Shown here one piece after another: positions 33,834 through 42,479 of a stretch of 48,761 bases of DNA. Position numbers and translations under genes: made by a program. The notes under the pieces are model-generated. The model was given only the letters and a program-made list of their open reading frames with translations. It had not been told where the DNA came from and made no database searches. Every line of letters begins with the position of its first letter. The first letter of the stretch is position 1. The stretch is from Bacillota bacterium. GTDB lineage: Bacteria > Bacillota > Negativicutes > Sporomusales > Sporomusaceae. The stretch covers positions 1-48,761 of the forward strand of contig JAEZVB010000065.1 in assembly GCA_023443285.1 (NCBI GenBank). The letters are read 5' to 3'.

Positions 33834-35744
33834 GTGCCGTTTACAGTGCTTAAAACCATCTGCTGCAACCTACTGTCTCTTAAGCCGCTAGTACTTTCAA
33901 CAGGCAATTTTTCATTTTTCGGTACTTCTTTGCCGGTAGAGCAAACTGATACATCCTCCGATTTGAGAGAAGAGCTTGAACACATTATCAAACATAAAAA
34001 AATATCCCCGGTATATCAACCTATTGTTAATCTAAAAACTGGTGCAACCATGGGTTATGAAGCCTTAAGCCGCGGGCCGGCAGATAGTCCGCTGCATTAC
34101 CCTGCCAAATTATTTAATATTGCCGTAGAAACAGGCCTCCTGCTACCTTTAGAACAGGTTTGCCGCGAGGCTGCTCTCAAACAGATGACCGCACTCGCAG
34201 CCGATCAGCAGTTGTTTCTCAATATGAATGCCGCGGTTATTAAAGACCCCCATTTCCGCGGCGGCTTAACGAAAGCCTTTTTAATCGAGAACGGTCTTAA
34301 TCCGGCGCAGGTAACCTTTGAGATCACAGAGCGAACTGCCATTACGGACTTTGAAAGCTTTAGCAAATCCCTAAACCATTATCGGCAGCAAGGCTACTAC
34401 ATTGCTGTAGATGATGCCGGTGCAGGCTATTCCAGTCTGGAAGCCATTGCCGCGCTCAGGCCGAATTACATCAAGCTTGACCGTTCGATTGTCTATGAAG
34501 TTAATAAAGACCCACTTAAACAGGCTATGCTTGATGCCATGGTTAGACTGGCAGCTGTTATTAACAGCCAAATTATTGCGGAAGGCATTGAGACTGCTGA
34601 TGAATTATCCATCCTAATAAGTAAGGGAGTACATTATGGCCAGGGCTATTTTCTGGCGCGGCCAAGCTTTCCCCCGCCCGAACTATCACAGGAGGTGCTT
34701 GAAGTGATTGCCAAGTGCAACTTCCAGGATACCCAGGCAAAATCCCGCTCACACAAAGGACTTGGAGTCAGTATCGGCGAAATTGTGGAACCCATTCCGA
34801 CTGTTGAATCCACTACTACCGTAAATGTAGTGGAAGAAATTTTTACTACCCGGCAAGCCAATGGGGTCGTTATCGTTGACGCTGACCGGCCTGTCGGCTT
34901 ATTAATGAGAGACAAATTATATTATCAGTTAGGGACAAATTACGGTATCTCTCTCTATTACCGCCGGCCTGTTAACCGGGTAATGGAAAAAAAACCGCTC
35001 ATTGTTACTACCGACCTACCGCTGGAAACTGTATCGCAAATGGCTATGAGCCGGGAAGAACATCATCTTTATGATTTCATTATTGTCGCCAAAGACGGTA
35101 AGTATTTGGGCGCTGTTTCGGTTATGTCATTATTAAACCACATAACCAACCTCCAGCTTCGCAAAGCACATAATTCTAATCCCCTAACTGGCCTGCCTGG
35201 CAATCTGGTCATTGAGGAACACTTAAAAGCCCTCCTTGAGTCAAAAGAACCTTTTGCCGTTATGTATCTTGACCTTGATAACTTTAAAGCGTACAATGAT
35301 AAATATGGATTTGAATGCGGTGATCAGGTATTACTGCTGACATCCCAAATTATTAGCCGGAGTATTAACAAATCCGGCTGTACCGATGACTTTGTAGGAC
35401 ATATTGGCGGTGACGATTTCATAATCATTACCAGACCTGAATATGTTGAGAACATGTCTAATACTATTATTGACTTATTTGATCGCGAAATTAAAAACCT
35501 GTACAATCCTCTGGATTTGGCCAAGGGTTACATAGAAGTCAAAAATCGTCGCGGACAACCGGAGAAATTTCCTGTTGTATCTATTTCGATTGCTGTTATT
35601 ACTAACCACCGGCCTACCAAGATTACCAATTATCTTGAGATAGCCGAAATAGCTGCAGAACTTAAAAAAATCGCTAAACAACGTCCTGGATCTTGCTTGG
35701 TGTATGACCAACGAAACGCTCAGTACCATAGCCAAATAAGTTAA
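33834..35744 (+). CDS. EAL - CBS pair - GGDEF signalling protein
   Basis: 636 residues, cyclic-di-GMP turnover or sensing. The EAL domain (about 45-285) keeps E76-A77-L78 in YEALSRGP, DDAGAGYSS and KLDRSIV, so phosphodiesterase activity is plausible. Two CBS motifs (about 315-430) include GVVIVDADRPVGLLM, which could bind a nucleotide. The GGDEF domain (about 440-600) has NPLTGLPG and MYLDLDNFKAYND, but its signature reads GGDDF, so cyclase activity is uncertain. No membrane span. GTG start, AGGAGGG 7 bases upstream. Confidence 0.92.
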   Translation: MPFTVLKTICCNLLSLKPLVLSTGNFSFFGTSLPVEQTDTSSDLREELEHIIKHKKISPVYQPIVNLKTGATMGYEALSRGPADSPLHYPAKLFNIAVETGLLLPLEQVCREAALKQMTALAADQQLFLNMNAAVIKDPHFRGGLTKAFLIENGLNPAQVTFEITERTAITDFESFSKSLNHYRQQGYYIAVDDAGAGYSSLEAIAALRPNYIKLDRSIVYEVNKDPLKQAMLDAMVRLAAVINSQIIAEGIETADELSILISKGVHYGQGYFLARPSFPPPELSQEVLEVIAKCNFQDTQAKSRSHKGLGVSIGEIVEPIPTVESTTTVNVVEEIFTTRQANGVVIVDADRPVGLLMRDKLYYQLGTNYGISLYYRRPVNRVMEKKPLIVTTDLPLETVSQMAMSREEHHLYDFIIVAKDGKYLGAVSVMSLLNHITNLQLRKAHNSNPLTGLPGNLVIEEHLKALLESKEPFAVMYLDLDNFKAYNDKYGFECGDQVLLLTSQIISRSINKSGCTDDFVGHIGGDDFIIITRPEYVENMSNTIIDLFDREIKNLYNPLDLAKGYIEVKNRRGQPEKFPVVSISIAVITNHRPTKITNYLEIAEIAAELKKIAKQRPGSCLVYDQRNAQYHSQIS

Positions 35745-35824
35745 ACTGCACCGCGCCGATGTTGCAAGTATTAGCAATAAACGCGCGCATTTTTTTGGTC
35801 TAATGTGACGTATGCCTGCTAAAA

Positions 35825-35878
35825 TTAACGCTTGATTAACCTAGCGTTAACAGTCCCGTTTTGATAACATGCTAAAAT
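35825..35878 (+). promoter_or_regulatory. Predicted PhoP box and promoter of the glycolipid/phospholipase operon
   Basis: TTAACG (35825-35830), TTAACC (35836-35841) and TTAACA (35847-35852) at exact 11-bp steps. Then exactly 20 bases, then TAAAAT (35873-35878) preceded by TGC, an extended -10. The same layout and the same 20-bp gap occur before pstS and pstC. The outer part also reads as an 8-bp inverted repeat (TTAACGCT/AGCGTTAA). Confidence 0.7.
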
Positions 35879-35908
35879 AATCTTGAGGTTATTGACGAGG
35901 TGATTACT

Positions 35909-37072
35909 TTGTCGTCCAAAATTAAACCGGCGAAAATCCTGTTAGTCTCTGCGTCAGTCGGAGACGGGCACACCCAGGCCGCCCTGGCCATCCAGGCGGC
36001 TATAGAAAAACAGCAGCTGGCCACTGCGCAAGTAGTTGATTTTATGGCCGGCGAAAATTCTTATCTTAACACGCTGGTAAAAGAAGCTTACCTCAAACTT
36101 ATTGATATGTTTCCTGATATGTATGACCTTTTGTACCGCTTCTCGCAAATGCAACTGCCAGGCAGTAAGGTGCAAAGCCTAATGTCTATGGCTATGCAGC
36201 GCAGTATGCTTAAGCTCATTAATACCCACCGCCCAGATGCTATTATCTGCACCCATCCTTTCCCCTGTGGCGCTGCAGCTTACCTTAAGCGCAACCGCAA
36301 AATTACTCTGCCGCTTATTGGCGTTATTACTGATTTTGCCATTCATCGTTTCTGGTGTTATAGCGAGACCGATTTATATTTTGTTGCCACGCCGGAAATT
36401 AGGCAGTGTTTGGCAGAACAAGGCGTTGACCTGGCGCGCATTCATGCCACAGGTATTCCGGTCAGTCCAAGGTTCAGCTACACGCCTGATCAAGCTGAAC
36501 TGGCTCTGCTCCGCACGGCACTGGGCTTTCATCATAATCACCCAACAATACTGATTATGGGTGGCGGCTTAGGCTTAGGTGACCTGGAGCAAGCGGTACT
36601 AGCACTTGATGCCCTACCATTACCCTTCAACCTAATCGTGGTAGCAGGTCGCAACGCAACCTTGCGCCGCAGCCTATTATCCAAATCGCAAGCCTTTGTC
36701 CATCCTATCAAGGTGCTTGGCTATACCCGGCATATTCCCGAACTTATGGCCAGCGCCGATCTCTTAATTACCAAACCGGGTGCGCTTACCATTAGTGAGG
36801 CTCTGTCCCTAAGGCTCCCTCAGCTCTTGTATCAGGCCATTCCCGGTCAGGAAGAAGAAAATGCTGCTTATCTAACCAGAAAAGGAGCGGCGCTGTGGTC
36901 GCAAAACAGCCAAAGTCTTGCTGCTACCGTCTATGAACTCTTCACAAATCCCGAGCGACTTGGCTATATGCGTGAGATGGCTGCCCTGCTCGGCCGCCCA
37001 ACGGCTTCCCAGTTAATTGCATCCACCCTCTGGCGCGAGTTGTTTCATACAGGCACTGCTGCGACGCGCTAA
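35909..37072 (+). CDS. Diacylglycerol glycosyltransferase (MGDG synthase/UgtP family)
   Basis: 387 residues, GT28-type. It transfers a hexose to diacylglycerol to make membrane glycolipids. The N-terminal domain has LLVSASVGDGHTQAALAIQ, like the acceptor-side loop of UgtP and MGD1, and ITDFAIHRFW, like TDFCLHKIW of UgtP. The C-terminal donor domain has ILIMGGGLGLGDLE and LLITKPGALTISEAL. The start is TTG at 35909 with GAGGTGA 5 bases upstream; a GTG at 35900 is too close to it. It heads an operon with a zinc phospholipase C-like gene and has a PhoP box. Confidence 0.88.
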   Translation: MSSKIKPAKILLVSASVGDGHTQAALAIQAAIEKQQLATAQVVDFMAGENSYLNTLVKEAYLKLIDMFPDMYDLLYRFSQMQLPGSKVQSLMSMAMQRSMLKLINTHRPDAIICTHPFPCGAAAYLKRNRKITLPLIGVITDFAIHRFWCYSETDLYFVATPEIRQCLAEQGVDLARIHATGIPVSPRFSYTPDQAELALLRTALGFHHNHPTILIMGGGLGLGDLEQAVLALDALPLPFNLIVVAGRNATLRRSLLSKSQAFVHPIKVLGYTRHIPELMASADLLITKPGALTISEALSLRLPQLLYQAIPGQEEENAAYLTRKGAALWSQNSQSLAATVYELFTNPERLGYMREMAALLGRPTASQLIASTLWRELFHTGTAATR

Positions 37073-37148
37073 TTATAACTCTGCTAAGGTGAAGCTTCTC
37101 TGGGACAGACGCACAGACCCTCCTGTAATTTGATGAGGAGGAGATAAT

Positions 37149-37877
37149 ATGACACCGATGCTACCCTCAGCACTACCAGAAATGCACCCAGAGATAGCAG
37201 GCGCTAATCTGCTGCTTGCTGTTGTCAGCCCCTTGCAAAGCCTACTTGACCAACCCAGCATAACCCATGAGTTTCTCAACAAACAGGCTATTACGATTCT
37301 GGCTAACGACGGCCTGGAGCGTTGTGCGCAGCTTCTCCAAAACTTTACTCTTGAATTAAATGCCGGTGTGTATTGGGCAGATAAAGGCTGGAAAAATGTT
37401 AGCCATTATTATGAACCGCTGACTGGCAAAGGCTTATGGCGTTTTCCTACAGCACTTGATGACTTTTCCTTATATTTTCAAGCAGCAGTAGCCGCTGCTG
37501 GCCAGAACGCTTTGGCAAAAAGCATCTTCTTTTTGGGTGCAGCCGCTCACCTGCTGCAAGACTTATGTGTTCCGCATCATGCTAGAGCCAAATTGTTTTC
37601 CGGACATAAAGAATACGAAAACTGGGTTAAAACCCATCACTATAACTTTGCGGCAACCGGCCAGGGCATCTACAACAACGGCAAAGCCCTGTCGCAGCTA
37701 CTTATCACCAACGCCCTGACAGCTGCCGACTTGCTCGACTGGGTACTCGAAGAAAACCATACCCGCTTCCATACAGTAACTACCATTCTGCTACCTCTGG
37801 CAGAACGCTCTACCGCTGGTCTATTTGAGCACTTCTGTACCATAACCGATATCATACCAAAGGAGCGGTTCTTTTGA
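37149..37877 (+). CDS. Zinc-dependent phospholipase C-like protein
   Basis: 242 residues. The family zinc ligands can be lined up with clostridial alpha-toxin: H40, D78 (WADKGW), H86, H134 and D138 (AAAHLLQD), H144 (CVPHH), H153 and E157 (SGHKEYE). H134/D138/H144 have the same spacing as H126/D130/H136 of alpha-toxin. The secreted relatives have signal peptides; this one has none visible, so it may act in the cytosol on the cell's own lipids, releasing diacylglycerol. It lies 76 bases after the diacylglycerol glycosyltransferase with GAGGAGGAG upstream. The alpha-toxin C2 domain is absent. Substrate is inferred. Confidence 0.82.
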   Translation: MTPMLPSALPEMHPEIAGANLLLAVVSPLQSLLDQPSITHEFLNKQAITILANDGLERCAQLLQNFTLELNAGVYWADKGWKNVSHYYEPLTGKGLWRFPTALDDFSLYFQAAVAAAGQNALAKSIFFLGAAAHLLQDLCVPHHARAKLFSGHKEYENWVKTHHYNFAATGQGIYNNGKALSQLLITNALTAADLLDWVLEENHTRFHTVTTILLPLAERSTAGLFEHFCTITDIIPKERFF

Positions 37878-37902
37878 CAATTTGTTAAAGAACCGCTCCT
37901 TT
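37859..37902. terminator. Terminator with the stop codon in its loop
   Basis: 16-bp perfect stem (37859-37874 with 37887-37902). The TGA stop (37875-37877) is in the loop, so the last five codons of the phospholipase-like gene form the left arm. Confidence 0.85.
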
Positions 37903-37995
37903 CCTCATTGTTATAAAGGCGTTTTGCCTTATTCGGCGAATATTATAATAACATGCTTACTTTTTGCATACACCACAATCACGGAGGTGTTTTCC

Positions 37996-39588
37996 ATGTC
38001 TAATACCGAAGCAGAACTGAAACTGCGTTTGGCTGATGCCAACTGCCTAGCTGCCTTGCTCCAGGACCCCCTGCTCCAAGAACTGTCAACTCGCCCCCCT
38101 TATACACAAATGCTTGAAACCACTTATTACGATACAGCAGATCAACGCTTGCTAAAATCACGGCTATCTTACCGCTTACGGTTAGCCGCCGGCGAATGGA
38201 CAGCCACTGTTAAGGCAGACGGTACCAGCGATGGGGGCCTACATCAGCGAGCCGAATATAATATAGCACTTGACAATCCCCTGCCCAGCATTGAGCCTTT
38301 TTTAACTACTACTATTGGTTCCCGGCTTGTTGAGGCTGCTCAGGGAATGCCACTTGAACCGGTGTTTATCACCCGCTTTCAGCGGCATATAATCGATATT
38401 ACCACTCCTGACGGCAGCAGCATTGAACTGGCTCTGGACGAGGGTGAGATTATCGCTGGCGAAAAACAGCAACCGTTGTTAGAACTGGAACTGGAACTAA
38501 AAGCAGGCCAGCGGCAGGCATTAGTCTGGCTAGGAGCTGCTTTAGCCGAGAAGTATCCGCTACTGCCGGAACAAGATAGCAAACTGTACCGGGCAACCGT
38601 CTTAGCCGGCTTAACCACCGGGATTAAACAAGATGAAGAACTTCCTTCTCCCTTAAAAAAATCCAGCGGATCTTTGCCTGCCAAGCAAGTATTGAGCCAA
38701 GCAATTATCTATAACCTGCATGCCGCTATCAAAGCTCAGCAGGCTTATTTATCCGATCCGGACGCAATAGAGACAGTGCACGATTTCCGGGTAGCTTTGC
38801 GCAGACTTCGCGCGCTGCTGCAGCTTGTCAAACCCCTGATAGCCGCCGAAGAATATACTTCGTGGCAAACCAAGCTTTCCACCTGGAGTAATAAACTAGG
38901 CTATATTCGTGATCTTGATGTATTTCGTTTAAACTGGGACGAACTAACCTCTTCTCTGTCAAATATCCTTGCCAAACCTACAAACAGACAAGCACTGACA
39001 CCTTTACTTGCCGAAAAAAACCAATCAGCTAGAACCAGTTTTTATGCCGAGATATCATCCGGTCAATGCACGCCTGTCTTATTAGAATTGTGGGCGTTTA
39101 TGGAAAATTGGCCTGACGACGCGGAAGATCAACCAACCTGTAAAAAATTTGTCCTGGAGCGTTTGACCCAATGGCTTACGCGTTTTTTAAAACAAGGTGA
39201 TGAGTTAGCTATTACCGAATTAAGCAATGCCCATGAACTACGGATTGCCGGTAAACGCCTGCGGTATGCCTTGGATTCGCTAGCGCTACTCTTACCTGAC
39301 AATACCCGTTCACTTACAAAGCGGTTAGAACAGCTGCAAGATGTGCTGGGCAGCATCCAGGATGTTACCTATACTCCTACCATCTTACAACAACTGGTCA
39401 AAGCATCTGCCAGCCGTCTTAGTCACCATGATGCCGGTCTTATTACAGGTTGGCAACTTGCCAGAGCAACCGACGCTCTGGCAAGTTGGGACAGAACTTG
39501 GGCTAAAGTAAAAAAAGCCGCTGCCAAAGCCAAAAAACTAAAGCCGCTCGAAGAAGCCGAAATTAACAAAAGAAGTCCTGAGCTTTAA
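37996..39588 (+). CDS. CYTH and CHAD domain protein
   Basis: 530 residues. The N-terminal CYTH tunnel domain (about 3-195) has the E5-x-E7-x-K9 signature (TEAELKL) and alternating Glu/Arg strands (LLELELELKAG), as in triphosphatases. The C-terminal CHAD domain (about 235-515) is helical with conserved His and Arg/Lys (ETVHDFRVALRRLRALL; HELRIAGKRLRYALDSL) and is thought to bind polyphosphate. It may cleave inorganic tri/polyphosphate. The ATG at 37996 has GGAGG 8 bases before it; an in-frame upstream extension overlaps the previous terminator and is rejected. It converges on the pst genes. Confidence 0.92.
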   Translation: MSNTEAELKLRLADANCLAALLQDPLLQELSTRPPYTQMLETTYYDTADQRLLKSRLSYRLRLAAGEWTATVKADGTSDGGLHQRAEYNIALDNPLPSIEPFLTTTIGSRLVEAAQGMPLEPVFITRFQRHIIDITTPDGSSIELALDEGEIIAGEKQQPLLELELELKAGQRQALVWLGAALAEKYPLLPEQDSKLYRATVLAGLTTGIKQDEELPSPLKKSSGSLPAKQVLSQAIIYNLHAAIKAQQAYLSDPDAIETVHDFRVALRRLRALLQLVKPLIAAEEYTSWQTKLSTWSNKLGYIRDLDVFRLNWDELTSSLSNILAKPTNRQALTPLLAEKNQSARTSFYAEISSGQCTPVLLELWAFMENWPDDAEDQPTCKKFVLERLTQWLTRFLKQGDELAITELSNAHELRIAGKRLRYALDSLALLLPDNTRSLTKRLEQLQDVLGSIQDVTYTPTILQQLVKASASRLSHHDAGLITGWQLARATDALASWDRTWAKVKKAAAKAKKLKPLEEAEINKRSPEL

Positions 39589-39605
39589 TAAGCTCAGGAC
39601 TTCTT
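39570..39605. terminator. Bidirectional terminator with the stop codon in its loop
   Basis: 16-bp perfect stem (39570-39585 with 39590-39605), loop TAAT, with the TAA stop at 39586-39588. T-rich tails on both sides serve the CYTH/CHAD gene and convergent pstA. Confidence 0.85.
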
Positions 39606-39619
39606 TTGTTAGTGACTAA

Positions 39620-40483
39620 TTAATGACTACCACCGGCCATTTTCCGTTGAATATATTTACTTGGCAATGCAAACATCAGATTGAAAATCAAGATGGTAAT
39701 GATTAATAGCGCCCCCGTGCCATCAGCCACTGCAACCCGGTCAGGTACAAGACCGACAGCCATAACATACCACATGTGGACTGCCAACGTTTCTCCAGCC
39801 GCCATAATATTAAAATCAGGTACTGTACGTGATACCGTAGTCCCGGCGGTAAATATCAAGATCGCCGTTTCCCCCAGCGCCCGTCCGGCTGTGAGCGTAA
39901 TGCCGGTAATGATTCCTGGCAACGCGTTCGGCAATACTACCCGCCAGATAGTCTGCCACTTTGTCGCCCCCAGCGCTAAGCTAGCTTCCCGGTAATACGC
40001 CGGGACAGTCCGAACAGACTCCTCGGTTACCCGAACTAACACTGGCAGATTTAACAGCATTAAGGTAAGCGAACCGCCAATAATACTAAATCCCATGCCA
40101 AAAAGGTTAACAAAGATAATCATGCCGAACAACCCCAGGACAATGGAAGGTACTGTTGCCAGGCTTTCCGTACTTAAGCGAATCATATCTGTCAGTTTGT
40201 CGTTGCCAGCATATTCGGCCAGATAAATTCCGGCACCCACCGCTGCCGGAATGGAGAACAGCATTGACAAGCCCAGTATATAGAAAGAATTGAATAACTG
40301 CGGACCCACACCGCCACCGGCATTAATGTCGCTGGGCATGCCTGTGATGAAATCCCAGGTCAGTACCGGCAAGCCCTTAATCAACATATATCCTAAAAAA
40401 GTAACCAAAATGACTAGAATAAGACTACCAGCCAACCACATAATAGCAGTAGCCAGTTTATCCTTTCTTCGTGCTGAAAACAT
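39620..40483 (-). CDS. pstA: Phosphate ABC transporter permease PstA
   Basis: 287 residues with six membrane helices. The permease coupling motif is EASLALGATKWQTIWRVVLPNALPGI, and TAGRALGETAIL is the PstA/PstC signature. It forms the inner-membrane channel with PstC. It overlaps the pstC stop by one base (TAATG). It is the last gene; no pstB or phoU follows, which is unusual. Confidence 0.96.
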   Translation of the reverse strand: MFSARRKDKLATAIMWLAGSLILVILVTFLGYMLIKGLPVLTWDFITGMPSDINAGGGVGPQLFNSFYILGLSMLFSIPAAVGAGIYLAEYAGNDKLTDMIRLSTESLATVPSIVLGLFGMIIFVNLFGMGFSIIGGSLTLMLLNLPVLVRVTEESVRTVPAYYREASLALGATKWQTIWRVVLPNALPGIITGITLTAGRALGETAILIFTAGTTVSRTVPDFNIMAAGETLAVHMWYVMAVGLVPDRVAVADGTGALLIITILIFNLMFALPSKYIQRKMAGGSH

Positions 40484-41388
40484 TATGCCATCCTCCTTGC
40501 CGCAATCCGTCTAATTAGCAAAATCATAACAAGTGAAATCATCAGCAGTACCAATGCCATTAAGAACAGGGAATTCCCCCAGGCTGAATCAAAAGGAGTA
40601 TTACCCATTTCCACAACTACTTCACTAGGCAAAGTCGAGGTCGGTGTAAACAGCGATTTTGCGATTTGCGGCGTATTGCCGATTACCATTTGTACGGCCA
40701 TAGTCTCACCAATTGCTCTGGCCATGGCTAAGATGATAGCCGTTAAAATCCCCGGTAATGCGGATGGCAATAATACCCTGGCAATGGTTTGCCAGCGGGT
40801 GGCCCCTAAAGCCAGCGATGCTTCTTCCAAACTTTTGGGTACAGAACGCAGCGCATCTTCAGATATGCTGATAATTGTCGGCAATATCATAATGGCGAGA
40901 ATCAGCGAGGCCGCAAATAAGCCAAAGCCTGTATTAACATGGAAAAATTCACGGATGAAGGGAACTAGCAAGGTCAGTCCGACATACCCGTATACAACCG
41001 AAGGAATAGCTACATACAAATCTGTGGCCGGACGCATGATCTCCCTGAGCCATTCAGGTGCAATCTTTGCCATAAAGATGGCTCCCGCCAAACCAAGTGG
41101 CGCACCAAACAGTACAGCAAGTACCGTGACATACACTGAGCCCAAAATGAAGCTCAACGCACCAAATTTGCCTTCTGTCGGATCCCATTTAGCTGATAGG
41201 AAAAATTCCAGGGGACTGACATCTTTAAAGGTGGCCAAGCCTTGCTGTCCGACAAAAATAATAATCGACAAAATAATAACAGTCATAAGAAAAGCACTTG
41301 CAATAAATAGATAGCGAACATATCGGTCATATAACAGCTTTAGCTGATGTTCCCGGTTGTCAGCAGTTATTGCCATCAGAAAAGTCAC
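40483..41388 (-). CDS. pstC: Phosphate ABC transporter permease PstC
   Basis: 301 residues with six membrane helices. The coupling motif is EASLALGATRWQTIARVLLPSALPGI, nearly the same as in PstA; also MARAIGETMAVQMVIGN. The start is GTG at 41388 or ATG at 41376; neither ribosome binding site is strong. It has its own promoter with a PhoP box (41418-41471) because aroD separates it from pstS. Confidence 0.95.
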   Translation of the reverse strand: MTFLMAITADNREHQLKLLYDRYVRYLFIASAFLMTVIILSIIIFVGQQGLATFKDVSPLEFFLSAKWDPTEGKFGALSFILGSVYVTVLAVLFGAPLGLAGAIFMAKIAPEWLREIMRPATDLYVAIPSVVYGYVGLTLLVPFIREFFHVNTGFGLFAASLILAIMILPTIISISEDALRSVPKSLEEASLALGATRWQTIARVLLPSALPGILTAIILAMARAIGETMAVQMVIGNTPQIAKSLFTPTSTLPSEVVVEMGNTPFDSAWGNSLFLMALVLLMISLVMILLIRRIAARRMA

Positions 41389-41417
41389 ATCCTGTCTAAT
41401 AAAGTCCTTTTCTTTAC

Positions 41418-41471
41418 ATTATACGGATTGACGTCTCCCGCGTTGTTAATGCCATGTTATTTTTGTGTTAA
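41418..41471 (-). promoter_or_regulatory. Predicted PhoP box and promoter of pstCA
   Basis: On the minus strand TTAACA (41471-41466), ATAACA (41460-41455) and TTAACA (41449-41444) at exact 11-bp steps. Then exactly 20 bases, then TATAAT (41423-41418). Confidence 0.8.
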
Positions 41472-41548
41472 GTTTTTGCTGGCTGCACCAACCTAGTAAA
41501 GCAACATGCGAACCAACTGATCTACCTGTAAAAGCAAAACAAAAAGTC

Positions 41549-41608
41549 TCCTTATCATAAAGCTGACAGGCAGATTCTGCCTATAAGCTTTACAACAAGG
41601 AGACACTC
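41549..41608 (-). terminator. Long two-part terminator after aroD
   Basis: Outer arms GTCTCCTT and AAGGAGAC (about 41556-41563 and 41597-41604) enclose an inner stem (AAAGCT/AGCTTT and AGGCAG/CTGCCT). On the minus strand TTTTTG follows. Confidence 0.8.
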
Positions 41609-41621
41609 TATTGCACCAGTA

Positions 41622-42383
41622 TCACTTATTACTGCCTGTTGATTTTTGCACAACATTGAGTACCAGTTTCAACTCTTCAATCGGTATTTGCCCAGGTGCC
41701 GAACTGTCATGACCGACTGCAAAAGTAACAGCAGAACCAAAAACGCCGCCAATCAAGCGTGTTGGTACACCATAAGCCCCCATCGATATCGTGATTACCG
41801 GAATATCAATGGTATTCTTGGCTTCTAATGTAACCCCCAGCAAGGTCAATACATCCTCAAGGTTACTCGGCATTACTGCTATTTTTGCTACATCGGCGCC
41901 ATATTTTTTCGCTTCCATAATTTTTCCAAGCAGAGTCTCCTTGTCTGGCGTCAAGTTGAAGTCATGAAAAGATGCGATTATTTTGGTGTTAGTCGCCGCT
42001 GTAATCTGGCGTAACTTCTTGATCTGTTCAGGCGGATTGCTTAACTCATAATCTACATAAGCAACATCTGTATCTCTACAGACGGTAGCAATCATTTCAA
42101 AGACTTCTTCCGAAGAATGGGGTATATACTGACCACCTTCACAATTAGATCGCAATGTAAAAATAACCGGAATATCTCCTTTATTTGCTACCATTTGCTT
42201 AGCTATCAGCACGACTTGGTTCAGATCACTTATCCCTTCAAAAAAGTCCGCACGCCACTCAATAATATCGGGTTTCTTCTCTACGATATTATTCAATTCC
42301 GACAGAATTAAATCCCGTGTTTTACCTACTAGAGGAGTACAAACCAGCGGTTGATTCCCTTCCCCTATCATCTTACCGTTCAA
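41622..42383 (-). CDS. aroD: Type I 3-dehydroquinate dehydratase
   Basis: Third step of the shikimate pathway: 3-dehydroquinate to 3-dehydroshikimate. 253 residues, TIM barrel. The Schiff-base Lys is in GADVAKIAVMP and the catalytic His in IASFHDFNLTP. IEWRADFF and MGAYGVPTRLIGGVFGSAVTFA are family blocks. The start is TTG with GGAGAGG 6 bases upstream. It interrupts the pst cluster and has its own promoter and T-box-like leader, so its expression should follow an aminoacyl-tRNA or amino acid signal rather than phosphate. Confidence 0.96.
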   Translation of the reverse strand: MNGKMIGEGNQPLVCTPLVGKTRDLILSELNNIVEKKPDIIEWRADFFEGISDLNQVVLIAKQMVANKGDIPVIFTLRSNCEGGQYIPHSSEEVFEMIATVCRDTDVAYVDYELSNPPEQIKKLRQITAATNTKIIASFHDFNLTPDKETLLGKIMEAKKYGADVAKIAVMPSNLEDVLTLLGVTLEAKNTIDIPVITISMGAYGVPTRLIGGVFGSAVTFAVGHDSSAPGQIPIEELKLVLNVVQKSTGSNK

Positions 42384-42479
42384 AATAATCCTCTCCTTCT
42401 AAAACATCTTGATAACGAAGAAAGAAACCATGGCGTTTCTGATCCTTTGGCGATATAGTCGCACTTATTTTGTTTAGAA

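Noticed and set aside
37882..37995. 38-codon upstream extension of the CYTH/CHAD gene
   Set aside because: It overlaps the terminator of the previous gene and precedes the strong GGAGG at 37983. The CYTH signature starts right after the ATG at 37996.
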